Below, in pieces: positions 26,314-35,017 of a stretch of 64,000 bases of DNA. The translations under genes were made by a program, and so were the position numbers. A model generated the notes under the pieces. The model saw nothing but the letters and a program-made list of their open reading frames with translations, did not search any database and was not told the DNA's origin. Positions within the stretch are counted from its first letter, which is position 1. Each line of letters begins with the position of its first letter. Origin of the DNA: Methylobacterium aerolatum (GTDB lineage Bacteria > Pseudomonadota > Alphaproteobacteria > Rhizobiales > Beijerinckiaceae); NCBI RefSeq assembly GCF_022179085.1, contig NZ_BPQE01000023.1:1-64000 (forward strand), in the 5' to 3' direction.

Positions 26314-28482
26314 ATGCAGCGTTTCCGACTCCTCCTTCTGGCCGGCACAGTCCTGCCAGGTTTGGTGATGGCCCATGCCGCCACGGCGCGGCCGGACGGC
26401 ATCGTGCTCGCTCAGGGAGGCCCGGAGGAACGCGGCCCCGGTGGGCCCGGTGGCCCTGGCGGGCCCGGTGGTCCCCGTGGCGGGGAGCGCGGCGGCCCCG
26501 GTGGTCCCGGCATGGAGCGTGGTCCCGGCCCCGGCGGCCCGCGCGAGCGTGGCGGCCCGCCAGCCGAGCGTGAACGGCCCGAGCCGCGTCCCGAGCGTGC
26601 GCCCCCCGCCGCGCGCGAGAGGCCTGAGCCGCGCGAAGCTCCCGAGCCCCGCCAACCCCGCCCCGAGCCGCAGATGGAACGGCAGGCGCCGCCGCGTCCG
26701 CAGCCGCCGGCCCAGCGCGAGCAGCGGCCCGATCGCCCCGAGCGGCCGGATCGGCCAGACCGCCCCGACCGGCCCGATCGCCCCGACCGGATGGAACGGC
26801 CGGACCGTCCCGAGCGCCCCGATCGTCCGGATCAGCCCCGCGCGCCGCGCCCGGACCGCCCGGATGCGCCGGCCGCGCGTCCGGCTCCCGACCGCGCCCC
26901 GCAGGGCCGCGATCAGCAGGAGCGCGAGCGAGCGCCGGCCAATCCCGACCGTGCCACTCCGCCCCCCGCTCCCGAGCGCGCCGCGCCGCCGGCGCCCACC
27001 CCAGCACCGGGTGCTCCCGGTCGCCCGTCGCCGCGCCCCGATGCCGGACCGGGCGCCGAGCCCGGCCGGCCGCCTGCGCCGAACCAAGCCCCCGGCGTTC
27101 CCGGCCGTCCGGTCCAGCGCCCCGATGCCGGTCCGGGTGCGGAGCCCGGCCGTCCGGTGCCGCCGAACCAGCAGCCGGGCGTTCCAGGCCGTCCGGTCCA
27201 GCGCCCCGACGCCGGACCGGGCGCCGAGCCGGAACGCCCGCCCGCGCCGAACCAAGCGCCCGGCGTTCCCGGCCGCCCCGTGCAGCCGCCCGGTGCCGCG
27301 CAGCCGCCGGCTCCGGGGCAACCCGGCGCGCCCGGCCAGCCGCCCGCACCGCCACCGCCCGGCGCCCCCGGCGCCGCCGCCCCGGCTCCCGCCGCGCCGG
27401 TGCCTGGCCAACCCGCGCCTGGACAAGGCCAGTTCCGCGGCGAGCAGCAGGGCCTCGGCGTCAACGGCGCACGGGGCGACTTCAACGTGCCCGGCCGCCC
27501 CGGATACATTCCCGGCGGCTTCCGGGAGAACGACGAGGTGCGCGACTACGAGCAGGTGCGCCGCGACCGCCGGGAGTTCCAGGCGGATGGCCGGACCTAC
27601 TACCGTGAGCCGGGCCGGGTGATCGTGCAGGATCGCAACGGGTACCTGATCCGCCACGACGAGAACGAGCGGTTCCGCGAGCTGGACCCGCGGGGCTACC
27701 GGTACGAGCGCCGGGGTTCGGACTACATCAGCTTCATCGACCGGCCCGGCGGCGACCGCATCTACACGGTCACCGACGACGACGGTCGCCTGCTGCGCCG
27801 GTACCGCCGCTTCTCGGACGGACGCGAGGTCGTGATCATCGACAACACCTACGGCGGGCCGCCGAGGCCGATCTACGACGACGTCGTGGTGCTGCCGCCG
27901 CCGGACATCCGCATCCCCCGTGATCGCTACGTGGTGGAGTACGATCAGGCGGATCCGGGCCTCGTCTACGAGGCCCTGACGGCGCCCCCGGTGGTCAACG
28001 TCGACCGCCGGTACACGCTGGACCAGATCCGCTACAGCCCGGATCTCCGCGCGCGGATGCGCTCGGTCGATATCGACACGATCAACTTCGATACCGGCTC
28101 GTTCACGGTGACGCCCGACCAGGCACGGCGCCTCTCGGTGATCGCGGACGCGATCAACAAGGCGATCCGCGCCAACCCGCAGGAGGTGTTCCTCATCGAG
28201 GGCTACACCGACGCGGTCGGCTCGGACATCGACAACCTGTCTCTGTCGGATCGCCGGGCCCAGTCCGTCGCCACGGTGCTGACGCAGCAGTTCCAGGTCC
28301 CGCCGGAGAACCTGACGACCCAGGGCTACGGCGAGCAGTATCTCAAGGTGAACACGCAGGGCCCGAGCCGCGAGAATCGCCGCGTCACGGTCCGCCGTAT
28401 CACCCCGTTGCTGCAACAGGGCCAGAACCAGGGCGGAGGCCAGGGCCAGTATCAGGACCAGGGCGCGCCGCCGCCGCGCTGA
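26314..28482 (+). CDS. OmpA-domain envelope protein with collagen-like and proline-rich repeats
   Basis: The 722-residue protein has a signal peptide (MQRFRLLLLAGTVLPGLVMA). A Gly-Gly-Pro/Gly-X-Y stretch (about 34-85) follows, then a long Pro/Arg/Asp-rich segment (RPDRPDRPDR type, about 85-210). Next is a tandem 28-residue repeat (about 233-324), a conserved middle region from about 392 (YIPGGFRENDEVRDYEQV), and an OmpA-like peptidoglycan-binding domain from about 585 to 700. In that last domain, NFDTGSFTVTPDQ, IEGYTDAVGSD and LSDRRAQSVATVL are visible. It probably links outer membrane or surface material to peptidoglycan. GAGG lies five bases before the ATG. Codon use in the repeats is extremely GC-rich, and a strong hairpin follows the gene. 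Confidence 0.88.
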   Translation: MQRFRLLLLAGTVLPGLVMAHAATARPDGIVLAQGGPEERGPGGPGGPGGPGGPRGGERGGPGGPGMERGPGPGGPRERGGPPAERERPEPRPERAPPAARERPEPREAPEPRQPRPEPQMERQAPPRPQPPAQREQRPDRPERPDRPDRPDRPDRPDRMERPDRPERPDRPDQPRAPRPDRPDAPAARPAPDRAPQGRDQQERERAPANPDRATPPPAPERAAPPAPTPAPGAPGRPSPRPDAGPGAEPGRPPAPNQAPGVPGRPVQRPDAGPGAEPGRPVPPNQQPGVPGRPVQRPDAGPGAEPERPPAPNQAPGVPGRPVQPPGAAQPPAPGQPGAPGQPPAPPPPGAPGAAAPAPAAPVPGQPAPGQGQFRGEQQGLGVNGARGDFNVPGRPGYIPGGFRENDEVRDYEQVRRDRREFQADGRTYYREPGRVIVQDRNGYLIRHDENERFRELDPRGYRYERRGSDYISFIDRPGGDRIYTVTDDDGRLLRRYRRFSDGREVVIIDNTYGGPPRPIYDDVVVLPPPDIRIPRDRYVVEYDQADPGLVYEALTAPPVVNVDRRYTLDQIRYSPDLRARMRSVDIDTINFDTGSFTVTPDQARRLSVIADAINKAIRANPQEVFLIEGYTDAVGSDIDNLSLSDRRAQSVATVLTQQFQVPPENLTTQGYGEQYLKVNTQGPSRENRRVTVRRITPLLQQGQNQGGGQGQYQDQGAPPPR
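26415..26570 (+). repeat. Collagen-like Gly-Gly-Pro coding stretch in the OmpA gene
   Basis: The DNA encodes repeated Gly-Gly-Pro / Gly-Pro-X triplets (GPGGPGGPGGPGGPRGG and similar), giving a collagen-like or flexible stalk right after the signal peptide. Confidence 0.75.
27010..27285 (+). repeat. 84-bp in-frame tandem repeat in the OmpA gene
   Basis: Starts recur at 27010, 27094, 27178 and 27262, exactly 84 bases apart, giving three full units and part of a fourth. Each unit encodes about 28 residues of the type GVPGRPVQRPDAGPGAEPGR plus PxPPNQxP. In-frame length makes copy-number change non-disruptive. Confidence 0.85.
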
Positions 28483-28505
28483 GGCGCTGCGAGCGCGTTC
28501 GGAAC

Positions 28506-28541
28506 GGTGGCGCGGGAAACCCCGCGCCACCGCCCGGTTTT
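28506..28541 (+). terminator. Strong hairpin after the OmpA gene
   Basis: A perfect 11-bp stem, GGTGGCGCGGG / CCCGCGCCACC, with loop AAAC at 28506-28531 is followed by GCCCGGTTTTG. It is a probable intrinsic terminator, although the T-run is short and starts six bases after the stem. Confidence 0.65.
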
Positions 28542-28557
28542 GCCTGTAAGAGGCGGC

Positions 28558-29421
28558 ATGGCGAAGGCGGGGAGGGCCGTGCCGCATCCCGCTGAAGACC
28601 TCGCCACGATCCGCGAACGTCACGTCGCGGTGCTTGCCCACGGCGCCCTCATCGACGAACTGGAGACGTGGCCCAAGCCCGGCCTCGTCAGCCCGGTCGA
28701 TTCCGGCAGCCATCGGGACATGGACGCGGAGACTCTCCGCCGCAGCGCGAGGGCCATCGCCCCCTATTTCGCGGAACTGGCGCGGGCGGGCGCGGCCTCC
28801 GCCGGCCTGCCGGACCTGCGCCGGATCGGCCTCGCCGCCGAGGTCGCGATGCTCGCCGCGACCGGCGGCGTGAACGCCCATCGTGGGGCGATCTTCTCCC
28901 TCGGCCTCATCGCCGCCGCCGAAGGTGTCTCAGGATACGTGACGGCCTCGGCCGAGGCGCGGGCGGCCAGGGTTGGCGCGCTGTGGGGCCGGGCCATCGC
29001 CCGTCATCCCCCCTCGGCCCTGAGCCACGGGGCGCGGGCTGCGCGCCGTTACGGGGTGGGGGGAGCGGCGGCGGAGGCGGCGGCCGGGTTTCCGGCGGTG
29101 CGCGCCCTCGGCCTGCCCGCCCTGCGCCACGGCCGCGCCCTCGCAAACGAGGATGCCGGGGCCGCGCGGGTCCAGTGCCTGTTCGCCCTGATGGCGGAAC
29201 TCGACGACACCAACCTGCTGCACCGGGGCGGACGGGACGGTCTCGCCTTCGCACGCGCGGCCGCACGGCGGTTCCTCGACGGCGGCGGAGTCGGCGCGGC
29301 GGGCTGGCGCGACGAGGCCGTCGCCCTGCACCGCGCCTTCGTGGAGCGGCGCCTCAGCCCCGGCGGATCGGCCGATCTCCTGGCCGTCACCGTGTTCCTC
29401 GACGGTCTGGCCGCAGCCTGA
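28558..29421 (+). CDS. Triphosphoribosyl-dephospho-CoA synthase-like protein (CitG/MdcB family)
   Basis: The 287-residue protein has the CitG/MdcB hallmarks: WPKPGLVSPVDSGSHRDMD at about 38-56 and GGVNAHRGAIFSLG near 101-114, both in the nucleotide-binding region. ANEDAGAARVQCLFALMAELDDTN follows later. In the family the enzyme makes the prosthetic group precursor of citrate lyase or malonate decarboxylase acyl carriers. No citrate-lyase or malonate-decarboxylase gene is nearby, so this may be one of the stand-alone CitG-like proteins with another substrate. ATG 28558 has AGAGG close upstream. The gene begins just after the OmpA terminator and converges with the DUF2778 gene. Confidence 0.78.
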   Translation: MAKAGRAVPHPAEDLATIRERHVAVLAHGALIDELETWPKPGLVSPVDSGSHRDMDAETLRRSARAIAPYFAELARAGAASAGLPDLRRIGLAAEVAMLAATGGVNAHRGAIFSLGLIAAAEGVSGYVTASAEARAARVGALWGRAIARHPPSALSHGARAARRYGVGGAAAEAAAGFPAVRALGLPALRHGRALANEDAGAARVQCLFALMAELDDTNLLHRGGRDGLAFARAAARRFLDGGGVGAAGWRDEAVALHRAFVERRLSPGGSADLLAVTVFLDGLAAA

Positions 29422-29439
29422 CGGCGGCGCAGGCCACCG

Positions 29440-30510
29440 TCAGTTGTTGGCGACGCGCAGGGGCCCGCCCGCCACGTTCGAGGGGGCTGCGCCCGCGCCG
29501 GGCACCACCACGAGCTGGCGGATCTCGCCGCGCAGGTAGGCTTCGAGGAAGCGGTTGTAGTCCCGGAAGGAGACGCAGCCGTTGGAGGCGCCCGTCGGGC
29601 CAAGCATGAAGGTGTGCGCGAGCAGGCCGACGCGGCCGTAGATCGATTCGGCGCCGCCGACCGGCGTCAGGCGGATGGCGCGGACGCCGTGGAACGGTTG
29701 CTCCCGCTCCGACAACACGTAGGTGCCGGGGGGCGTCGCGCCGCGCATCCGCACATGGACATGCCGGGGATCGTCCATGATCTCGCCGAGTCCGGAATGC
29801 GCTTCGAGGCGCTCGCCGCTCGGCAAGGTCACGATGCGGGCGGAGATATCGTAGGTGGCCGTGCCGCCTTCGCCGACCGGGGGAGCCACCGGCGGGCTGA
29901 GGCGCGGGCGTGGCGTTGGATCGACGGGCTTGCTGTCGAGGGCGACGTAGGACCGGGCCGGCGGCGTCTCGACGCCGAACAGCTTCTCGAGGAAGGACCG
30001 ATTATCCTCCGGCGTCGGCGGGGGCAGGACGGCCTGCTGCTGGACCGGCGTGCGGGCCGCCCGGCGGACGGCATTGCCGCGCAATTCCGGCGGCCGGGGA
30101 ACGGGCAGCGGCACGGTCATCGCCGTGCGTGGCGCCTCGGCCTCCGCCGGGGCCGGGGCGGCGGGCGCTTCGGCGACGATCTCGGGAGCGGACGCCGGGT
30201 TCGGCTCCGCTTCCGTGGGGGCCGACCCGGCGGCGGTCCAGGCCCAGCGCGAAAGCCTGCCGCCGAGCGTCACCGACCACGGGTCCATGGCATCGACGAA
30301 GGGTGCCGGGTCGGCGGCGGCGACCGCCTGCGGCATGGAACTGTCGGCCATCGGCTGGGTGGGTGCCGCAGCCCCGGGACCGTGGGCCGGCGGGGCGACG
30401 AGGCTGGCGGCCAGGGCCAGCGTCGTGGCTGCGGCGAAGGTCGCGAGCGGCGCCGCGATGCCACGGCGCGCCACGATCGAACCGGCTTGCGGCTGCATGC
30501 GATCAGTCAT
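29440..30510 (-). CDS. DUF2778 (Tlde1-type L,D-transpeptidase-like) envelope protein
   Basis: The protein has about 356 residues. An N-terminal hydrophobic segment (IAAPLATFAAATTLALAASLVA) is followed by about 150 residues of Pro/Ala-rich linker. The catalytic domain runs from about 225 (TATYDISARIVTLPSGERLE). Key residues are His299 in LLAHTFMLGPTG and Cys312 in SNGCVSFRDYNRFLEAY, the arrangement of the DUF2778/Tlde1 family of L,D-transpeptidase-fold enzymes. Some members cut or exchange D-amino acids in peptidoglycan. Most related proteins in Rhizobiales are simply envelope proteins; no type VI secretion genes are nearby, so a toxin role is unsupported. AAGGG precedes ATG 30510. Confidence 0.78.
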   Translation of the reverse strand: MTDRMQPQAGSIVARRGIAAPLATFAAATTLALAASLVAPPAHGPGAAAPTQPMADSSMPQAVAAADPAPFVDAMDPWSVTLGGRLSRWAWTAAGSAPTEAEPNPASAPEIVAEAPAAPAPAEAEAPRTAMTVPLPVPRPPELRGNAVRRAARTPVQQQAVLPPPTPEDNRSFLEKLFGVETPPARSYVALDSKPVDPTPRPRLSPPVAPPVGEGGTATYDISARIVTLPSGERLEAHSGLGEIMDDPRHVHVRMRGATPPGTYVLSEREQPFHGVRAIRLTPVGGAESIYGRVGLLAHTFMLGPTGASNGCVSFRDYNRFLEAYLRGEIRQLVVVPGAGAAPSNVAGGPLRVANN

Positions 30511-31004
30511 CGGGTCGCCCTTGCTCCTCGTCACGGAGCGGGCGGCGGGCTCCCAGGCGGACGGGGATGGCCCCGGGCCGGGAGCGGACCGGCACGACCC
30601 GCGAGGCCGCAGACAGCCGGTCGGGACCGGCGATTTCAGGGCACAGCCATGGTCGAACCGGGCCGGACCTTGACTGTTTTCGGGCGAAACGTGGCCATAT
30701 CCTGCTTTCCGCCTCAATTGCCTGAGGTTTGCAAACTTACGTCAGCATTCGTTGCGGATAAGCTTGGCCGTTCCCTTTGGAATCATTGGCCGTCGCGTCG
30801 GGTTGCGGAACGGGCGGCGACACCGGGCGCGAATCGTCGTGTCGGCAGGGTCTTCCGCCGTCATGCTCCTGTGATAAGCCACGGCCCCAACGGGGGGATG
30901 GTCACGGTGTCGTCCCGGATGCCGGACGGGCCTGGACGGATCGTCCGGGCGGCGGGCCGTCACGGCCGCCGGCCCCGGCCACTGCCCTCACGCGGAGAGT
31001 TTCC
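30511..31004. other. Divergent intergenic region between the DUF2778 gene and the semialdehyde dehydrogenase
   Basis: No supported gene is seen in these 494 bases. A mildly AT-rich patch around 30720-30790 (GAGGTTTGCAAACTTACGTC) could be promoter DNA and contains the small palindrome GTTTGCAAAC. A minus-strand frame at 30742-30963 is arginine-rich with no ribosome-binding site. Confidence 0.4.
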
Positions 31005-32579
31005 ATGGATTTGCACGGCGACAACCTGATCGGCGGCGAGGCCCTGACGGTCCAGGGTGAGCGCTGGCGCGCCATCGAAGCCGCAACCGGGCGCGAGCTT
31101 CCGAGCGATTTCTCCGCCGCGACGCCGGAGATGGTGGAGCGGGCCTGTGCCCTCGCCGACGAGGCCTACGACACCTTCCGCGAGACCACGCCCGAGGCGC
31201 GGGCCGCCTTCCTGGAGGCCGTGGCACAGGCGATCCTCGACATCGGCGACGATCTTATCACCCGCTGTATGGCCGAGAGCGGCCTGCCGCGGGCGCGGCT
31301 CGAGGGCGAGCGCGGCCGCACGGTCGGCCAGCTGCGGATGTTCGCGGGCGTGCTGCGCGAGGGCTCCTTCTACGAAGCGCGTATCGATCCCGCGATGCCG
31401 GACCGCGCACCCCTGCCGCGCCCGGACCTTCGTCTGCGCACCATCGCCGTCGGACCCGTGGCCGTGTTCGGCGCCTCGAACTTCCCGCTCGCCTTCTCCG
31501 TGGCGGGCGGCGACACCGCCTCCGCCTTCGCTGCCGGCTGTCCCGTGGTCGCCAAGGCTCACCCGGCCCATCCGGGGACCTCGGAACTCGTCGGCCGCGC
31601 CATCGCCAAGGCGGTGACCTCCAGCACTCTCCCGGCGGGCGTGTTTTCGCTGCTGTTCGATCCCGGCATCGAGGTCGGCCAGCGTCTGGTCTCCGATCCG
31701 CGCATCGCGGCGGTGGGCTTCACGGGCTCGCAGCGGGGCGGCACGGCGCTGATGAAGCTCGCCGCCGAGCGGCCCGTGCCGATCCCGGTCTACGCGGAGA
31801 TGAGCAGCATCAACCCGGTCATCCTGATGCCGGCGGCCCTGGAGGCGCGCGGTGCGGCGATCGGCAAGGCTTTCGTCGGCGCGCTCACCCTCGGCTCGGG
31901 CCAGTTCTGCACCAATCCGGGCCTGATCCTGGCCGTCGAGGGACCGGGGCTCGAAGCCTTCCTCGCCGGCGCCGGAGAGGCCCTGAAGGGCGTCGCCGCG
32001 CAGACCATGCTGACGCCGGGCATCCATCGCGCCTTCTGCGAGGGCGTCGCCGCCCTGGATGCCAACGCGGCCGTGACCCGGATCGCGGAAGGACAGGCGG
32101 GGGGCGAGAACCAGGGCCAGCCCGTCCTCTACACCACCACCGCCAGGGCCTTCCTGACCGACCACAGCCTCGCGGAGGAGGTGTTCGGGGCGGCCTCCCT
32201 CGTCGTGACCTGCCGCGACGCCGGCGAGATCCGTTCGGTCCTCGCGCGCCTCGAGGGTCAGCTCACGGCCTCACTTCACATGGACGAGGCCGATCACGAG
32301 CCGGCCCGCGCCCTGCTGCCGCTGCTCGAACGCAAGGTCGGCCGCATCCTCGTCAACGGCTTCGGGACCGGTGTCGAGGTCGCCCACGCGATGGTGCACG
32401 GCGGCCCGTTTCCCGCCACCTCCGACGGCCGGACGACCTCCGTCGGCAGCCTCGCGATTCAGCGGTTCCTCCGCCCGGTCTGCTATCAGGACGTGCCCGA
32501 CGCCCTGCTGCCCCCGGCCCTGAAGCAGGCGAACCCCCTTGGCATCCCGCGCCGGGTGGACGGCAAACGGGAGGGTTAA
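31005..32579 (+). CDS. Alpha-ketoglutaric semialdehyde (2,5-dioxovalerate) dehydrogenase
   Basis: The 524-residue aldehyde dehydrogenase has the cofactor-binding stretch [25 protein letters not shown], where NFPLAFS-type motifs are typical of this branch. GFTGSQRGG, general base Glu265 in [11 protein letters not shown] and catalytic Cys302 in [10 protein letters not shown] are all visible. EMSSINPV and QFCTNPG are characteristic of NADP-type alpha-ketoglutaric semialdehyde dehydrogenases that end pentose, hexarate or hydroxyproline breakdown by forming 2-oxoglutarate. No upstream pathway enzymes are adjacent. GGAGAG precedes ATG 31005; the frame is open well upstream without homology. Confidence 0.86.
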   Translation: MDLHGDNLIGGEALTVQGERWRAIEAATGRELPSDFSAATPEMVERACALADEAYDTFRETTPEARAAFLEAVAQAILDIGDDLITRCMAESGLPRARLEGERGRTVGQLRMFAGVLREGSFYEARIDPAMPDRAPLPRPDLRLRTIAVGPVAVFGASNFPLAFSVAGGDTASAFAAGCPVVAKAHPAHPGTSELVGRAIAKAVTSSTLPAGVFSLLFDPGIEVGQRLVSDPRIAAVGFTGSQRGGTALMKLAAERPVPIPVYAEMSSINPVILMPAALEARGAAIGKAFVGALTLGSGQFCTNPGLILAVEGPGLEAFLAGAGEALKGVAAQTMLTPGIHRAFCEGVAALDANAAVTRIAEGQAGGENQGQPVLYTTTARAFLTDHSLAEEVFGAASLVVTCRDAGEIRSVLARLEGQLTASLHMDEADHEPARALLPLLERKVGRILVNGFGTGVEVAHAMVHGGPFPATSDGRTTSVGSLAIQRFLRPVCYQDVPDALLPPALKQANPLGIPRRVDGKREG

Positions 32580-32667
32580 CGGCTTCCCCTCTCGAAGCAC
32601 GGCCGCCGTTACCGCAGGCGAGAGCCGGAGCAATTCAGGGGTGCGCATCGTCCGCAGGCGTAACGCC

Positions 32668-32700
32668 GCCCTGGATTGCTTCGCTCATGCTCGCAGAAAC
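32668..32700. repeat. Partial copy of the dispersed palindromic repeat
   Basis: Only the right-hand arm is present (CCCTGGATTGCTTCGCTCAT followed by GCTCGCAGAAACG). No matching left arm is found, so it is a remnant. Confidence 0.55.
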
Positions 32701-32734
32701 GGCGCTGCGTGAGCCGATCCGGTCGCCAGCGGAT

Positions 32735-34879
32735 TTAGATCGATCCCACCGTCCGCAGCCGCGCCCGCGGGTGGATCTCCGCTTGGCTGATCACGGGGGT
32801 CTCCCGGCGGAACCGTTCGATGATCGAGCGGACGAAGGGCCGGGCCTGGGCGGAGGTGACGAGCACCGGCATCTCACCCTGCCGCGCTGCATTCTCGAAC
32901 CGGTCGCGGACCAGAGTGACGAACTCCGAGAGCTTCGAGGGTTGCATGGCGAGGTAGCGCTCCTCGCGCTCCCCGACGATCGACTCCGCGAAGGCCTGCT
33001 CCCAGGCGGGCGAGAGGGTGATGATCGGCAGAGCCCCGTCCGGCCCCTGGTATTGCGCGCAGATCTGGCGCCCGAGGCGCGCCCGCACATGCTCCACCAC
33101 GTCGCGGGGGTTCTTCACCGCGCCCGCCACCTCCGCGATTCCCTCGACGATGGTGCCGAGATCGCGGATGGAGACGCGCTCCGCCAGCAGGAACTGCAGC
33201 ACCCGCTGGATGCCGGTGGTCGAGATCTGCGACGGGCAGACCTCCTTCAGGAGATCGCCGTGCTCCTTGGGCAACTCGCGCATGAGCTTCTGGACCTCGA
33301 CATGGTTCAGGAGCTCGGAGACATGGGCCTTGATCACTTCGGTGAGGTGGGTCGAGACGACGGTGGCGGCATCGACCACCGTGTAGCCCTTCAGCTGGGC
33401 GTCGTCCCGGAGCGCCGCGTCGATCCACGTGGCGGGTAGGCCGAAGGTCGGCTCCAGCATGTGCTGGCCCGGCAACTGGACCTGGCCGCCCATGGGGTCC
33501 ATCGCCATGAACTGCCCCGGGAAGATCTTGCCGCTGCCGGCCTCGATCTCCTTCACTCGCACCACGTAGGCGTTCGCCTCCAACTGAACGTTGTCGAGGA
33601 TGCGAACGGACGGCATGACGAAGCCGAGTTCCGCCGCGAGCTGGCGGCGCAGGGCCTTGATCTGGTCGGTGAGGCGGTCCTGCCCCTCGCCATTCACCAG
33701 GGGGAGCAGGGCGTAGCCCATCTCCAGCTTCAGGTCGTCGAGCTTGAGGAGGTCGGTAACGGTCTCTTCCTTGGCTGCGCCGCCCTGCGCGGGATCCACG
33801 GGCTTGCCCTCCGCGTCCATGACGGGGGCGTCCTTCGCTCCCTTGTTGAGCTTCCAGGCGGCATAGCCCGCGCCGCCGCCGAGGAGGAGGAAGGGCAGGA
33901 TCGGCATACCGGGCAGCAGGCCAATCAGCAGCATCACCGCCGCCGACATGCCGAGCGCCTTCGGATAGTGGGCGAGCTGCTTGCCGAGGGCCTTGTCGGC
34001 CGAGCCACGGACGCCGGCCTTCGAGACGAGGATGCCCGCCGCCGTCGAGACGATCAGGGCCGGCACTTGGCTCGCGAGGCCGTCGCCGATGGTGAGCAGG
34101 GTGTAGCTCTTGGCGGCTTCGCCGAAGCCCAACCCCTGCTGCGCGACGCCGATGATGATGCCGCCGATGACGTTGATGAAGGTGATGAGCAGGGCCGCCA
34201 CGGCATCGCCGCGCACGAACTTCGAGGCGCCGTCCATGGCGCCGAAGAAGGCCGATTCCTCCTCCAGCGCCGCCCGGCGCGCCTTGGCGACCTTCTCGTC
34301 GATCAGGCCGGCGGAGAGGTCGGCGTCGATCGCCATCTGCTTGCCGGGCATCGCATCGAGGGTGAAGCGCGCCGCCACCTCCGCGATGCGTCCCGAACCC
34401 TTGGTGATGACAACGAAGTTCACGATGATCAGGATCGCGAAGACGATGATCCCGATCACGAAGTTGCCGCCCATCACGAAGTGGCCGAACGCTTCGATGA
34501 CGTGCCCCGCCGCCGCCGTGCCCTCGTGGCCGTGGCCGAGGATCAGCCGCGTCGAGGCGAGGTTGAGGGCGAGCCTCAGCATCGTCGCGATGAGGAGCAG
34601 GGTCGGGAAGACCGTGAATTCCAGCGGATTGTCGATCGAAAGCCCGGTCATCATGATGAGGACCGAGAGGATGATCGAAACCGCCAGCAGCAGATCGAGG
34701 AGAACCGCGGGCAGCGGGAAGATCAGCACTGCCAGGATGCCGAGCACGCCCGTGGCGAAGAGCAGGTCGGAGCGCTTCGACAGGGCGTGGAGATCGCCGC
34801 GGCTCGGCAGGGCGAACTGGGCGAGGAGCGACGCCATGTCGGCCTTGCCCCCGTTGGCAGGCGTCACCGCCTCGCTCAT
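32735..34879 (-). CDS. flhA: Flagellar export gate protein FlhA
   Basis: The 714-residue protein has an N-terminal membrane domain with about eight spans (for example ATGVLGILAVLIFPLPAVLL and VMGGNFVIGIIVFAILIIVNF). It holds the conserved FHIPEP-type loop region with RFTLDAMPGKQMAIDADLSAG. The large cytoplasmic domain from about 375 includes DDLKLEMGYALLPLV and LGFVMPSVRI. FlhA forms the nonameric export gate that receives substrates and FliJ in the flagellar type III apparatus. GGAG lies before ATG 34879. It is separate from the fliI-fliJ locus in this genome. An 8-bp hairpin (ACCCGGCA / TGCCGGGT, 34918-34938) lies about 40 bases upstream of the start. Confidence 0.96.
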   Translation of the reverse strand: MSEAVTPANGGKADMASLLAQFALPSRGDLHALSKRSDLLFATGVLGILAVLIFPLPAVLLDLLLAVSIILSVLIMMTGLSIDNPLEFTVFPTLLLIATMLRLALNLASTRLILGHGHEGTAAAGHVIEAFGHFVMGGNFVIGIIVFAILIIVNFVVITKGSGRIAEVAARFTLDAMPGKQMAIDADLSAGLIDEKVAKARRAALEEESAFFGAMDGASKFVRGDAVAALLITFINVIGGIIIGVAQQGLGFGEAAKSYTLLTIGDGLASQVPALIVSTAAGILVSKAGVRGSADKALGKQLAHYPKALGMSAAVMLLIGLLPGMPILPFLLLGGGAGYAAWKLNKGAKDAPVMDAEGKPVDPAQGGAAKEETVTDLLKLDDLKLEMGYALLPLVNGEGQDRLTDQIKALRRQLAAELGFVMPSVRILDNVQLEANAYVVRVKEIEAGSGKIFPGQFMAMDPMGGQVQLPGQHMLEPTFGLPATWIDAALRDDAQLKGYTVVDAATVVSTHLTEVIKAHVSELLNHVEVQKLMRELPKEHGDLLKEVCPSQISTTGIQRVLQFLLAERVSIRDLGTIVEGIAEVAGAVKNPRDVVEHVRARLGRQICAQYQGPDGALPIITLSPAWEQAFAESIVGEREERYLAMQPSKLSEFVTLVRDRFENAARQGEMPVLVTSAQARPFVRSIIERFRRETPVISQAEIHPRARLRTVGSI

Positions 34880-35017
34880 CCCGAATCTCCCGCGCCGGTC
34901 CGCCCCGCACCCGGCAGACCCGGCAAGATCTGCCGGGTGGATGGTTAGCGATGCGTTAAGCTTCGGAACCCGCGCCCCCGCGAGGGCTTGACCGGACTCT
35001 GTCCCAAGGAGTTCCCG

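Noticed and set aside
27010-27285. The 84-bp repeat considered as a CRISPR array
   Set aside because: Repeats are contiguous without unique spacers, lie in frame inside a coding region and encode a proline-rich repeat.
26248-28881. Minus-strand frame of about 880 codons antisense to the OmpA gene
   Set aside because: It is low-complexity Arg/Gly/Ala sequence. The plus strand has the signal peptide and OmpA domain.
30742-30963. Small minus-strand frame upstream of the semialdehyde dehydrogenase
   Set aside because: Arginine-rich composition, no Shine-Dalgarno site and no recognisable domain.
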